A DNA stretch of 16,388 nucleotides from JACDBE01 sp051002015 (lineage in GTDB: Bacteria; Actinomycetota; Acidimicrobiia; Spongiisociales; UBA5794). Position numbers and translations under genes: made by a program. Below are positions 8,383 through 14,204 of this stretch, piece by piece. The stretch's first letter is position 1; every line of letters starts with the position of its first letter. The notes beneath the pieces are model-generated. The model did not search any database. It was not told the DNA's origin and saw only the letters and a program-made list of their open reading frames with translations. The DNA lies in NCBI GenBank assembly GCA_051002015.1, contig JBPCMS010000030.1:1-16388 (forward strand), read 5' to 3'.

Positions 8383-8424
8383 GATCAGAACGCGTCACCC
8401 GTGACGCGTTTCCATCCTAAGAAA
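8375..8424. terminator. 50-bp two-step palindrome overlapping the stop of the winged-helix gene
   Basis: Outer arms TTTCTTAGGAT (8375-8385) and ATCCTAAGAAA (8414-8424) pair perfectly (11 bp). Inner arms AACGCGTCAC (8389-8398) and GTGACGCGTT (8401-8410) pair perfectly. A 3x3 internal loop separates them. The inner hairpin is followed by TTTCC, which suits termination on the plus strand. The stop codon TAG lies inside the outer arm. A small palindromic insertion is an alternative. Confidence 0.6.
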
Positions 8425-8445
8425 AATGCGTGGCTGCCCCGCAGT

Positions 8446-8451
8446 TAGCCT
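8446..8451 (+). promoter_or_regulatory. -10 box TAGCCT for a leaderless dehydratase transcript
   Basis: TAGCCT ends 8 nt before the ATG at 8460. There is no Shine-Dalgarno sequence between them, so the mRNA is probably leaderless. Confidence 0.45.
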
Positions 8452-8459
8452 GACCGGCC

Positions 8460-9299
8460 ATGTCGCTCGAAGCGCTGATCGGTCGTACCTACGGCCCGGT
8501 GTCGGCTCGCATCACCGCCGACCGAGTGGCGAAGTTCGTCGACGTCACCGGCGACGATCCGGAGCGATGGCGGGCCGCCGCTCCACCCGGGTACGCCGCC
8601 GCCCTGCTGTTCGCCGTTGCCCCCAGCTTCATCCAGTCACCGGAGGTGGGGGAGAACACCCGGGTGCTGGTCCACACGGACCAGCGGTTCGTCTGGCACC
8701 GACCGCTGACCATCGACAGCGCCGTGGTGGTCGAAGCGGTGGTGGGCAAGGTGCGCAGCCGGGGCGGGATCAGCTTCGTCGGCTTCGAGGTCGTGACGAG
8801 CTCGGACGGTGAGCCCCTGGTGTCGTCGTGGTCGACCTTCCTGATGGGTTCCAGACCCGCCGCCGAGCCCGGACCCGATCAGAGGGAGCCCGAGGTCACC
8901 GCAGGGTCGATCCCGGCAGACAGGGGTACGGTAACCGAGCGGGGAGCCAGCAGGCTCGACCTGGTGAGGTACGCGGCCGCGTCCGGCGACTTCAACCCCA
9001 TCCATTTCGATCACCAGGCCGCCCGTGCCGCAGGGCTGGACGGCATCGTGGTGCACGGTCTGCTGATGGCCTCGTGGCTGATCCAGGCCGCCGCCGCAGG
9101 CGGGATGCGCACCGATCCCATCGCCGACCTCAAGGTGCGCTTCCGGGCGCCGCTCGCCCCGGGTGAGGTCGCCCGGATCGAGGCCGTTCCCGGCCCGACC
9201 ACCGCCGACGGCATCACCCCGGTGACCCTTGCGCTCCGCCGCGGCCAGACCGACCTGGTGACGGCGACGGCGCAGGTCCGAGGCGAGAGCGCCACCTGA
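8460..9299 (+). CDS. Two-domain MaoC-type (HadA-HadB fused) hydratase/dehydratase, 279 aa
   Basis: Two hotdog domains in one chain. Residues 1-130 (GRTYGPVSARITADRVAKF, APPGYAAALLF, LVHTDQRFVWHRPL) resemble the FAS1-like/HadA or HadC subunit, which lacks catalytic residues. A Pro/Glu-rich linker (about 131-155) leads to residues 160-279, a catalytic MaoC domain with hydratase motif YAAASGDFNPIHFDHQAA (Asp177, Asn179, His182) and GLDGIVVHGLLMASW. The family hydrates or dehydrates 2-enoyl/3-hydroxyacyl thioesters. In mycobacteria separate HadA/HadB/HadC proteins are encoded between rpmG and trpT-secE; here a fused form holds the same place, which supports the assignment. The physiological substrate is unknown, since FAS-II mycolate synthesis cannot be inferred from this window. 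A TAGCCT -10 box precedes the ATG and repeat array 2 follows the stop. Confidence 0.88.
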   Translation: MSLEALIGRTYGPVSARITADRVAKFVDVTGDDPERWRAAAPPGYAAALLFAVAPSFIQSPEVGENTRVLVHTDQRFVWHRPLTIDSAVVVEAVVGKVRSRGGISFVGFEVVTSSDGEPLVSSWSTFLMGSRPAAEPGPDQREPEVTAGSIPADRGTVTERGASRLDLVRYAAASGDFNPIHFDHQAARAAGLDGIVVHGLLMASWLIQAAAAGGMRTDPIADLKVRFRAPLAPGEVARIEAVPGPTTADGITPVTLALRRGQTDLVTATAQVRGESAT

Positions 9300-9332
9300 C
9301 GTCGTATCCCGTCGTCGCGGTTGTCGTCGTCG

Positions 9333-9452
9333 AACCTCAGCGGATTGGCACTCGCCAGCGGTACGGGGACCCTTAGGTTGGGCAAGAGCCCCCGCCGTCC
9401 GACGAGCTTCAGCGGATCGCGTGTCACCCTGACATGCAGGAACCTCAGGTTC
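9333..9452. repeat. Composite repeat array 2: units A (9333-9380) and B (9405-9452)
   Basis: Unit A matches the A unit of array 1 at 41 of 48 positions. It is followed by exactly 24 unrelated nt and then a B unit that matches B' of array 1 at 38 of 48. The B hairpin is kept with a paired change: GTGTCA-CCC-TGACAT here against GTGTCG-TGG-CGACAC. The unit ends in GAACCTCAGGTTC. The array starts 33 nt after the dehydratase stop. Function unknown. Confidence 0.8.
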
Positions 9453-9504
9453 CATAAGTATCCAGACGGCGATCCGTGGATCTGATCTCGGATAGGAGGT
9501 CGCA

Positions 9505-9630
9505 ATGGACGCCCACAGACTCGCCGCCAAGGTCATCGCCACCCTGCCGCTCGAGCCTTCCCCGCCGCGCCGGAAGGCCTTACGGGGTTTGGTCGCACTC
9601 GTCATGGCCCGCGCCACCGGGCGAGGCTGA
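9505..9630 (+). CDS. Possible small basic protein, 41 aa
   Basis: I do not recognise this protein. The case for a gene is a perfect Shine-Dalgarno AGGAGGT at 9494-9500, four bases before an ATG. The product begins MDAHRLAAKVIATLPLEPSP, continues with a basic stretch PPRRKALRGL, then a short hydrophobic helix LVALVMARA, and ends TGRG. It could be an amphipathic, membrane-associated or nucleic-acid-binding peptide. It lies between repeat array 2 and the convergent arfB-like gene. A possible TATCC element near 9459 could serve as promoter. Against it: short length and no known family. Confidence 0.45.
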   Translation: MDAHRLAAKVIATLPLEPSPPRRKALRGLVALVMARATGRG

Positions 9631-9662
9631 GCGGCGCCACCACTCGGGGATGAGCCCCGGGC

Positions 9663-10073
9663 TCAGCCGTCCTGGTCCCACCCAGGCCGCCGGGTCCGCT
9701 TGGTCTCGCTGCGCCTGCGCTTGTCCGCCAGCCGCCTCTCCCGCGCCGCCCTGCTCGGAGCGGTGGGGCGACGGCGCCGCGGTGGGGTGGCGGCGGCGTC
9801 GAGACGCAGGGCGAGCCGCTGCCAGGCGAGCTGCCGGTTGCGCCACTGCGAGCGGGTGTCGGAGGCGCGGGCGGTCACCGTATCGCCGAGGACGGTGACG
9901 ATGCGCTCCTGCACCGGCGAGGGCAGGCCGGCGGCGACGACATCGACGGTCACCGTCACCGCGGTGTCGCTGGTGTTGGCGTGCTGGCCGCCAGGCCCAC
10001 CGCTGCGGGACACCGCCCAGGTCAGGGCGGCGGGATCGACCCGGAGGCCTCCCGGGGTCACGAAGTCGCTCAC
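9663..10073 (-). CDS. arfB: Alternative ribosome-rescue factor / peptidyl-tRNA hydrolase ArfB (YaeJ, RF-1 domain), 136 aa
   Basis: ArfB enters stalled ribosomes without a stop codon in the A site and hydrolyses the peptidyl-tRNA. The catalytic motif is SRSGGPGGQHANTSDTAV, with GGQ at residues 28-30. An RF-1-like domain follows (ITVLGD-type beta-alpha region, RASDTRSQWRNRQLAW), then the required basic tail, rich in Arg/Lys (RRLADKRRRSETKRTRR), which lies in the mRNA channel. Length is typical (about 135-140 aa). The start is GTG at 10073; a nearby upstream ATG stops after three codons. It is transcribed toward the 41-aa candidate gene and away from the tRNA-Trp promoter. No tag-release codon-recognition domain is present, which separates it from RF1/RF2. 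Confidence 0.92.
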   Translation of the reverse strand: MSDFVTPGGLRVDPAALTWAVSRSGGPGGQHANTSDTAVTVTVDVVAAGLPSPVQERIVTVLGDTVTARASDTRSQWRNRQLAWQRLALRLDAAATPPRRRRPTAPSRAARERRLADKRRRSETKRTRRPGWDQDG

Positions 10074-10171
10074 CCCGCCATGCTGGCATCCGTGCGCCGG
10101 CTGCGGCGCCGAACGCCGGACCAGCCAGGCCCGTAGCGGCCCGATCCTCGGCCGGAGACCCCGCCGGGGGG

Positions 10172-10201
10172 TTTACACTGTCGGCGGCCGGCTCATATAC
10201 T
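10172..10201 (+). promoter_or_regulatory. Promoter of the trpT-secE-nusG-rplKA transcript
   Basis: -35 TTTACA (10172-10177) and -10 TATACT (10196-10201) are separated by 18 bp. Transcription would start about 18 nt before tRNA-Trp. This is among the best sigma-70-type promoters in the window. Confidence 0.75.
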
Positions 10202-10225
10202 CCCGCGCCCGAGCTACGGCTCCGG

Positions 10226-10299
10226 AGGGGTGTAGCTCTAATTGGCAGAGCGCCGGTCTCCAAAACCGGAGGTTGTGGGTTCGAGTCCCGCCACCCCTG
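10226..10299 (+). tRNA. tRNA-Trp(CCA)
   Basis: 74 nt: acceptor AGGGGTG/CACCCCT, D arm GCTC-TAATTGGCA-GAGC, anticodon arm CCGGT-CTCCAAA-ACCGG (anticodon CCA), T arm GTGGG-TTCGAGT-CCCGC and discriminator G. No CCA is encoded. Its place directly before secE is the standard actinobacterial arrangement. Confidence 0.97.
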
Positions 10300-10339
10300 C
10301 GTTTTCCAGGATTGCCAAGGTCCGAGGAGGATCTTCGTC

Positions 10340-10618
10340 GTGAACCGAGAGTTGCGCCGCATCCAGGAGAAGGATGAGGAGCGAGCCCGCAGACGCCGGG
10401 CGGAGGGCCCCAAGCCCCGTTCCAGGGAGCGGGTCGGCTTCCGCCAGTACCTGCGCGAGGTTCGCCAGGAGATGAAGCGGGTGGCCTGGCCCACCGGCGA
10501 CCAGACCATCACCTACACCGTGGTGGTGCTCCTGGTGACGGTGATCGTCGGCCTCTACACGTTCGGTCTCGACTTCGCCTTCAAGACGGCAGTCCTCGAG
10601 ATCCTCCGCGTCGCCTGA
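10340..10618 (+). CDS. secE: Preprotein translocase subunit SecE
   Basis: SecE is the small essential clamp subunit of the SecYEG channel. The 92-residue protein has a charged N-terminal part (ELRRIQEKDEERARRRR), the conserved amphipathic helix and hinge (YLREVRQEMKRVAWPTGDQT) and a single membrane helix at about residues 58-80. This one-helix form is normal outside the gamma-proteobacteria. The start is GTG at 10340, with AGGAGGA at 10325-10331. It is 40 nt after tRNA-Trp and 2 nt before nusG, so the three share a transcript. Confidence 0.97.
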   Translation: MNRELRRIQEKDEERARRRRAEGPKPRSRERVGFRQYLREVRQEMKRVAWPTGDQTITYTVVVLLVTVIVGLYTFGLDFAFKTAVLEILRVA

Positions 10619-10620
10619 TC

Positions 10621-11271
10621 ATGACCGGCAACGACACCTCCACCGTCCATGACGACGCGCCCACCGCGGCCGTCGAGGAGACCGTCGTCGAGATCGCCGA
10701 GCCGGTCGACCAGACCCCGGCCAGCCCGTACGACCTGCCCGGGTCGTGGTACGTGGTCCATTCGTACTCGGGCTACGAGAACAAGGTCCAGGCCAACCTG
10801 GCGACCCGGGTGAAGTCGATGCACCTCGAGGACAAGGTCTTCGACGTGGTGATCCCCCTCGAGGAGGTCATCGAGTTCAAGGGCGGCAAGAAGGTCAACG
10901 TCCTCCGCAAGAAGTTCCCCGGGTACATCCTGGTCCGGCTCTTCATGGACGACGACACCTGGTACGCCGTCAGGAACACCCCCGGTGTCACCGGCTTCGT
11001 CGGGTCGGGCTCCAAGCCCACCCCGCTGAGCCGGCGCGAGGTCGAGCGCATCCTCGGGGTCCGCAAGGACGAGGAGGAAAAGAAGGAGCCCAGGTTCAAG
11101 CCGGCGTGGGAGGTCGGCGAGACCGTCCGCGTCGTCGAGGGCCCCTTCGCCGACTTCAACGGCGTCATCGAGAACATCAACGTCGACCAGTCAAAGGTCA
11201 CCGTCCTCGTCGACATCTTCGGCCGGGAGACACCGGTCGAGCTCAACTTCGAGCAGATCCTCAAGTTCTAA
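10621..11271 (+). CDS. nusG: Transcription termination/antitermination factor NusG
   Basis: NusG binds RNA polymerase and, through its KOW domain, ribosomal protein S10 or Rho. The 216-aa protein has an acidic, poorly structured N-terminal extension of about 40 residues, common in actinobacteria; an NGN domain from GSWYVVHSYSGYENKVQANL to about residue 148; a charged linker (KDEEEKKEPRFK); and the KOW domain at about 162-216 (VGETVRVVEGPFADFNG, IFGRETPVELNFEQI). The ATG at 10621 is 2 nt after the secE stop. rplK follows after 12 nt, in the classic secE-nusG-rplK-rplA order. Confidence 0.98.
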   Translation: MTGNDTSTVHDDAPTAAVEETVVEIAEPVDQTPASPYDLPGSWYVVHSYSGYENKVQANLATRVKSMHLEDKVFDVVIPLEEVIEFKGGKKVNVLRKKFPGYILVRLFMDDDTWYAVRNTPGVTGFVGSGSKPTPLSRREVERILGVRKDEEEKKEPRFKPAWEVGETVRVVEGPFADFNGVIENINVDQSKVTVLVDIFGRETPVELNFEQILKF

Positions 11272-11283
11272 GCGAGGTTTTCG

Positions 11284-11712
11284 ATGGGCCGCAAACGGCT
11301 GGTAACCGTGCTCAAGCTGCAGATCCCCGCCGGGCAGGCGAGCCCGGCCCCACCTGTCGGGCCTGCCCTCGGTCAGCACGGGGTCAACATCATGGAGTTC
11401 GTCAGGGCATACAACGAGGCAACGTCGAGCCAGACGGGAACCATCGTCCCCGTCGAGGTCTCGGTGTACGAGGACCGCAGCTTCACCTTCATCACCAAGA
11501 CCCCGCCGGCGGCGGTCATGCTCCGCCAGGCGGCTCGGGTCGAGAAGGGCTCGGCCGAGCCCCACAAGGTGAAGGTGGCCTCGGTCACCAAGGATCAGGT
11601 CCGGCAGATCGCCGAGACCAAGATGCCCGACCTCAACGCCAACGACGTCGAGGCGGCGATGAGGATCGTCGAGGGCACCGCCCGTTCGATGGGGATCACC
11701 GTCAACGGGTGA
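11284..11712 (+). CDS. rplK: 50S ribosomal protein L11
   Basis: L11 binds the GTPase-associated region of 23S rRNA at the base of the L10/L12 stalk. The 142-residue protein shows the N-terminal factor-interacting motif PAGQASPAPPVGPALGQHGV, the central FTFITKTPPAAVMLRQAA linker and the RNA-binding C-terminal domain (VTKDQVRQIAETKMPDLNA, RIVEGTARSMGITV). Length is normal. AGCGAGG just upstream of the ATG is a modest ribosome site. It is 12 nt after nusG. The 79-nt gap to rplA holds a GC-rich inverted segment (GGGGCGGGCCGCCCC) without a T tract, which does not look like a full terminator. Confidence 0.98.
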   Translation: MGRKRLVTVLKLQIPAGQASPAPPVGPALGQHGVNIMEFVRAYNEATSSQTGTIVPVEVSVYEDRSFTFITKTPPAAVMLRQAARVEKGSAEPHKVKVASVTKDQVRQIAETKMPDLNANDVEAAMRIVEGTARSMGITVNG

Positions 11713-11791
11713 AAGAGGCAACCGCGCCCCTATGGACCGGGCGTCACCGTGGGAGGGGCGGGCCGCCCCGCCAAACCACCAAGGAGCAACC

Positions 11792-12508
11792 ATGGCACGA
11801 CTCACCAAGGCGCAGACCGAAGCGGCTCGTCGCTACGACAAGCTGACCCTGCACCCGCCCGCCGACGGCCTCGAGCTGGTCAAGTCGATGGCGCACGCCA
11901 AGTTCGTCGAGGGGGTCGACGCCGTCTTCCAGCTCGGCATCGATGCCAGGAAGGCGGACCAACTGGTGCGGGGCACGGTCTCGCTGCCCCACGGCACCGG
12001 CAAGACCGTCCGCATCCTGGTGTTCGCCGAGAGCGATGACGCCAAGGCGGCCGAGGCCGCAGGCGCCGACGTCGTCGGCGGCAAGGAGCTGGCCGAGGAG
12101 CTCGGCGCCGGTCGCGCCCTCGACTTCGACCTCGCCCTGGCCACCCCGGCGATGATGCCCCACGTCGGGAAGCTGGGCCCGATCCTCGGTCCCCGGGGGC
12201 TGATGCCCAACCCCAAGTCGGGGACGGTGACCGCCGACATCGGCACCGCCGTCGCCGAGTTCAAGGCGGGCAGGGTCGAGTACCGCAATGACCGCTACGG
12301 CAACGTCCACATCCCCATCGGCCGGGTCGCGTTCGAGGTCGACCAGCTCGCCGCCAATCTGGCCGCCGTCGCCGACGAGCTGATCCGCAACCGTCCCGCA
12401 TCGGCCAAGGGCCGGTTCATCCGCCGGGTGGCGGTGTCGTCGACGATGGGCCCAGGGGTCAGGCTCGATCCGGCCCAGGTCGATGACCTGGTGAAGTCGC
12501 TGCGCTGA
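11792..12508 (+). CDS. rplA: 50S ribosomal protein L1
   Basis: L1 binds helix 76-78 of 23S rRNA, forms the L1 stalk that moves E-site tRNA, and often represses its own operon. The 238-aa protein carries the signature LGPILGPRGLMPNPKSGTVT near residues 128-147, and the closing RFIRRVAVSSTMGPGVRLD. The ATG at 11792 is preferred over an upstream in-frame start at 11732, because AAGGAG (11781-11786) precedes it and family members begin near MARLTKAQ. No L1 recognition structure was identified with confidence. A 598-nt regulatory region separates it from rplJ. Confidence 0.98.
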   Translation: MARLTKAQTEAARRYDKLTLHPPADGLELVKSMAHAKFVEGVDAVFQLGIDARKADQLVRGTVSLPHGTGKTVRILVFAESDDAKAAEAAGADVVGGKELAEELGAGRALDFDLALATPAMMPHVGKLGPILGPRGLMPNPKSGTVTADIGTAVAEFKAGRVEYRNDRYGNVHIPIGRVAFEVDQLAANLAAVADELIRNRPASAKGRFIRRVAVSSTMGPGVRLDPAQVDDLVKSLR

Positions 12509-12573
12509 CGTGTGGTGAGCCGGGAGCCGCCGGTCGGAGCCCGGTTGGAGCGGTGTGGTCAGGAAAATGTCAC

Positions 12574-12604
12574 TTGACCGGGAGCCGTGCCCCGACGCTA
12601 CAAT
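12574..12604 (+). promoter_or_regulatory. Promoter P1 in the rplA-rplJ gap
   Basis: -35-like TTGACC (12574-12579) and -10 TACAAT (12599-12604, within GCTACAATG) with a 19-bp spacer, slightly long. Transcription would start near 12610, at the beginning of the structured segment 12608-12836. Confidence 0.6.
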
Positions 12605-12607
12605 GCA

Positions 12608-12836
12608 GAGGTTGACAGATCACGGGGATCGTGCGACCGGACTTGACGATCCACCACCGTCGAGAGGGCTGTCCTTCGGTCACATGAGGCATCGATGACC
12701 AGCCCCTACCCTGGTCGCCACATGTGGAACGAGCAGATGGCTTCCTGGCCCGCCGTCTGCCCGAATCCTCAAGAGCGACGCCCTCCGGGGCGCGATCCCC
12801 GTACCTCGAAGTGAGCCCCCCTTCCCGGGGGCTCAC
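12608..12836 (+). ncRNA. Candidate structured RNA between rplA and rplJ
   Basis: The segment begins at promoter P1 and ends in a strong hairpin. A long-range helix closes it: 12622-12631 (ACGGGGATCG) pairs perfectly with 12793-12802 (CGATCCCCGT), extendable to 13 bp, with an outer GAGGT/ACCTC pairing (12608-12612 with 12803-12807). Three hairpins fit inside: GGGCT..GGTCA / TGACC-AGCCC (12666-12705), GCAGATGGC/GCCGTCTGC-type (12733-12760) and CGCCC/GGGCG (12779-12792). The closed, branched shape suggests a stable small RNA or an attenuating first leader of rplJ. I matched it to no known family (no SRP, RNase P or tmRNA signatures). No open frame with a ribosome site is apparent. Confidence 0.5.
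12811..12836 (+). terminator. GC-rich hairpin, terminator or attenuator
   Basis: Perfect 10-bp stem GTGAGCCCCC (12811-12820) / GGGGGCTCAC (12827-12836) with loop CTTCCC. It is followed by TCGCGC, without a T tract, as is frequent in high-GC actinobacteria. It could end the P1 transcript before promoter P2. Confidence 0.6.
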
Positions 12837-12888
12837 TCGCGCAGCCCCCTCGCCCGCATCCGCCACCCGGCCGGCCATGGGCGTCGTC

Positions 12889-12917
12889 TTGTGAGCGAGC
12901 ACCGCAGGGTCTACGAT
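12889..12917 (+). promoter_or_regulatory. Promoter P2 for rplJ-rplL
   Basis: -35-like TTGTGA (12889-12894) and -10 TACGAT (12912-12917) with a 17-bp spacer. It lies after the 12811-12836 hairpin and gives a 5' leader of about 183 nt to rplJ. Confidence 0.55.
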
Positions 12918-12923
12918 CCTGCC

Positions 12924-13106
12924 GCACAACCGATAGACCCAAGACCGCAGGTGCCCATCGGGCATGAGCTCGCAGACGCGACGCCGGCGCAGGTCGCCAT
13001 CATCCGCCAACGGCGGTTCGTCCTGGCTCCCGCGCTGCTCGCCCGGGAGCTCTTCTCTTGTCGGGGGCCCGGTGGGGATGCGCCGAAACGAGAGAAGGAA
13101 GTGGGC
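12924..13106 (+). promoter_or_regulatory. rplJ 5' leader, L10-leader-like, with a possible ribosome-site hairpin
   Basis: The early leader contains CCCAAGACCGCAGG (12938-12951), followed by a small hairpin GTGCCC-ATC-GGGCAT (12951-12965) and TGAGCTCGCAGACGCG. This resembles the AGAC.GCAGG.GCC...GGCAU element that the L10-L12 complex binds to repress its own synthesis in many bacteria. Further on, CTTCTCT (13052-13058) is complementary to AGAGAAG (13091-13097), which overlaps the rplJ ribosome site AGAGAAGGAAG. A closed state could therefore hide the start site. The resemblance was judged by eye, without a covariance-model search. Confidence 0.5.
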
Positions 13107-14204
13107 ATGCCGAGACCCGAGAAGGTTGCGGCGGTCAGCGAGATCAAGGATCGGTTGTCCGGTGCGCAGGCGGTGTTCCTCGCCGAGTACGCCGGGCTGT
13201 CGGTGAAGGCGCAGCAGGCGCTCCGGCGCGGTCTGCGAGCGAAGGACGCCGAGTTCCAGGTGGTGAAGATGACCCTGGCGCGGCGGGCGGCGGCCGAGCT
13301 CGAGCTCGAGGGGCTCGGTGCCATGCTGATGGGCCCGACCGGGCTCACCTTTGCAGACGGTGACGCCGTCGCCGCCGCCAAGGTTCTCAAGGACTTTGCG
13401 GCGGCCAACGAGGTCTTCACCATCAAGGGCGGTCTGCTGGGCACCACCGTGCTCAGCGCCGAGCGCATCAGGGAGCTGGCCGAGATCGAGCCGCGTCCGG
13501 TGCTGCTCGCCAAGCTTGCCGGTCTGTTCCAGGCGCCGGCGTCGGCGATGGCCGGGCTGCTCGCCGCCCTCCCCCGGGGAGCGGCGACGATGTTTCAGCA
13601 GCTGCTCGACCGGCTTGTCGGCATCGACACCGCCGCCGACAAGCCGGACGAGGCCACCGTCTCGGCGGAGGTCGCCGACGAGGACGCCGCCGAAGCCGAG
13701 GACGCCGCCGAAGCCGAGGACGCCGCCGAAGCCGAGGACGCCGCCGAAGCCGAGGACGCCGCCGAAGCGGAGGACGCCGCCGAAGCGGAGGACGCCGCCG
13801 AAGCCGAGGACGCCGCCGCTGCCGAGGACGCCGCCGCTGCTGAAGGCGCCGGCGACGACGCCGGGGCCGGTGAGGACACCGCCGCGGTTGAGGCTGTCGA
13901 GGAGTCCGCCGAGGTTGGCGAGGCCACCACCGCGGCCGAGGTTGCGGAAGACGCCGACGCCGCCGAAGCCGCTGCCGCCACGGCCGGCGAGGTCCCCGAG
14001 GTCCCCGAGGTCCCCGAGGACACCGCCGAGGCCGCTGAAGGCACCGCCGAGGTCGCCGGGGCCACCGCCGCCGCCGAGGTTGCCGAGGAGCCCGAAGAGG
14101 TCGTTGGGGCCACCGCGGACGACACCACAGAAGAGATCGCTGAAATCAAGGCTGAGATCACTGACAAGGACGAGACGGCCGACCAGGCCGAGGAGGAGAA
14201 GTGA
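13107..14204 (+). CDS. rplJ: 50S ribosomal protein L10 with a long acidic C-terminal extension, 365 aa
   Basis: L10 anchors L12 dimers to the ribosome. Residues 1-175 are a complete L10: MPRPEKVAAVSEIKDRLSGA, FLAEYAGLSVKAQQALRRGL, VVKMTLARRA, LMGPTGLTF, the KGGLLG strand, and the L12-binding helix region (SAMAGLLAALPRGAATMFQQL). Normal L10 ends near here (about 165-180 aa). The frame then continues for about 190 residues of almost only Ala, Glu, Asp, Val, Thr and Gly, including nine tandem six-residue repeats (EDAAEA or EDAAAA, residues 192-245) and a PEVPEVPE run, ending DQAEEEK. It has no stops or frameshift. The ATG at 13107 follows AGAGAAGGAAG at 13091-13101; an in-frame GTG at 12891 lies within promoter P2 and is rejected. 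The TGA overlaps the rplL ATG, so the two are translationally coupled. Confidence 0.95.
   Translation: MPRPEKVAAVSEIKDRLSGAQAVFLAEYAGLSVKAQQALRRGLRAKDAEFQVVKMTLARRAAAELELEGLGAMLMGPTGLTFADGDAVAAAKVLKDFAAANEVFTIKGGLLGTTVLSAERIRELAEIEPRPVLLAKLAGLFQAPASAMAGLLAALPRGAATMFQQLLDRLVGIDTAADKPDEATVSAEVADEDAAEAEDAAEAEDAAEAEDAAEAEDAAEAEDAAEAEDAAEAEDAAAAEDAAAAEGAGDDAGAGEDTAAVEAVEESAEVGEATTAAEVAEDADAAEAAAATAGEVPEVPEVPEDTAEAAEGTAEVAGATAAAEVAEEPEEVVGATADDTTEEIAEIKAEITDKDETADQAEEEK
13680..13841 (+). repeat. Nine tandem 18-nt repeats inside rplJ
   Basis: The unit GAGGACGCCGCCGAAGCC (EDAAEA) is repeated head to tail nine times. Units 1-4 and 7 are identical, units 5 and 6 end GCG, and units 8 and 9 have GCTGCC or GCTGCT at the end (EDAAAA). 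A second small array, three copies of GAGGTCCCC, lies at 13989-14015. Such near-identical units can change copy number by slippage while keeping the frame. Confidence 0.95.

Noticed and set aside
8489..9617. Long minus-strand frames opposite the dehydratase
   Set aside because: They have no conserved motifs, and the plus strand carries a clear MaoC protein with a promoter-like element; these are high-GC shadows.
12608..12836. 6S, SRP, RNase P or tmRNA gene
   Set aside because: The fold is branched rather than a single rod. No GGAA-capped SRP domain, no GAGGAAAGTCC-type RNase P core and no tRNA-like ends of tmRNA were found.
12891..13106. 72-codon N-terminal extension of L10 from an in-frame GTG
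   Set aside because: The GTG lies inside the -35 box of promoter P2, it has no ribosome site, and L10 proteins begin at MPRPEK-like text, where a good Shine-Dalgarno is present.
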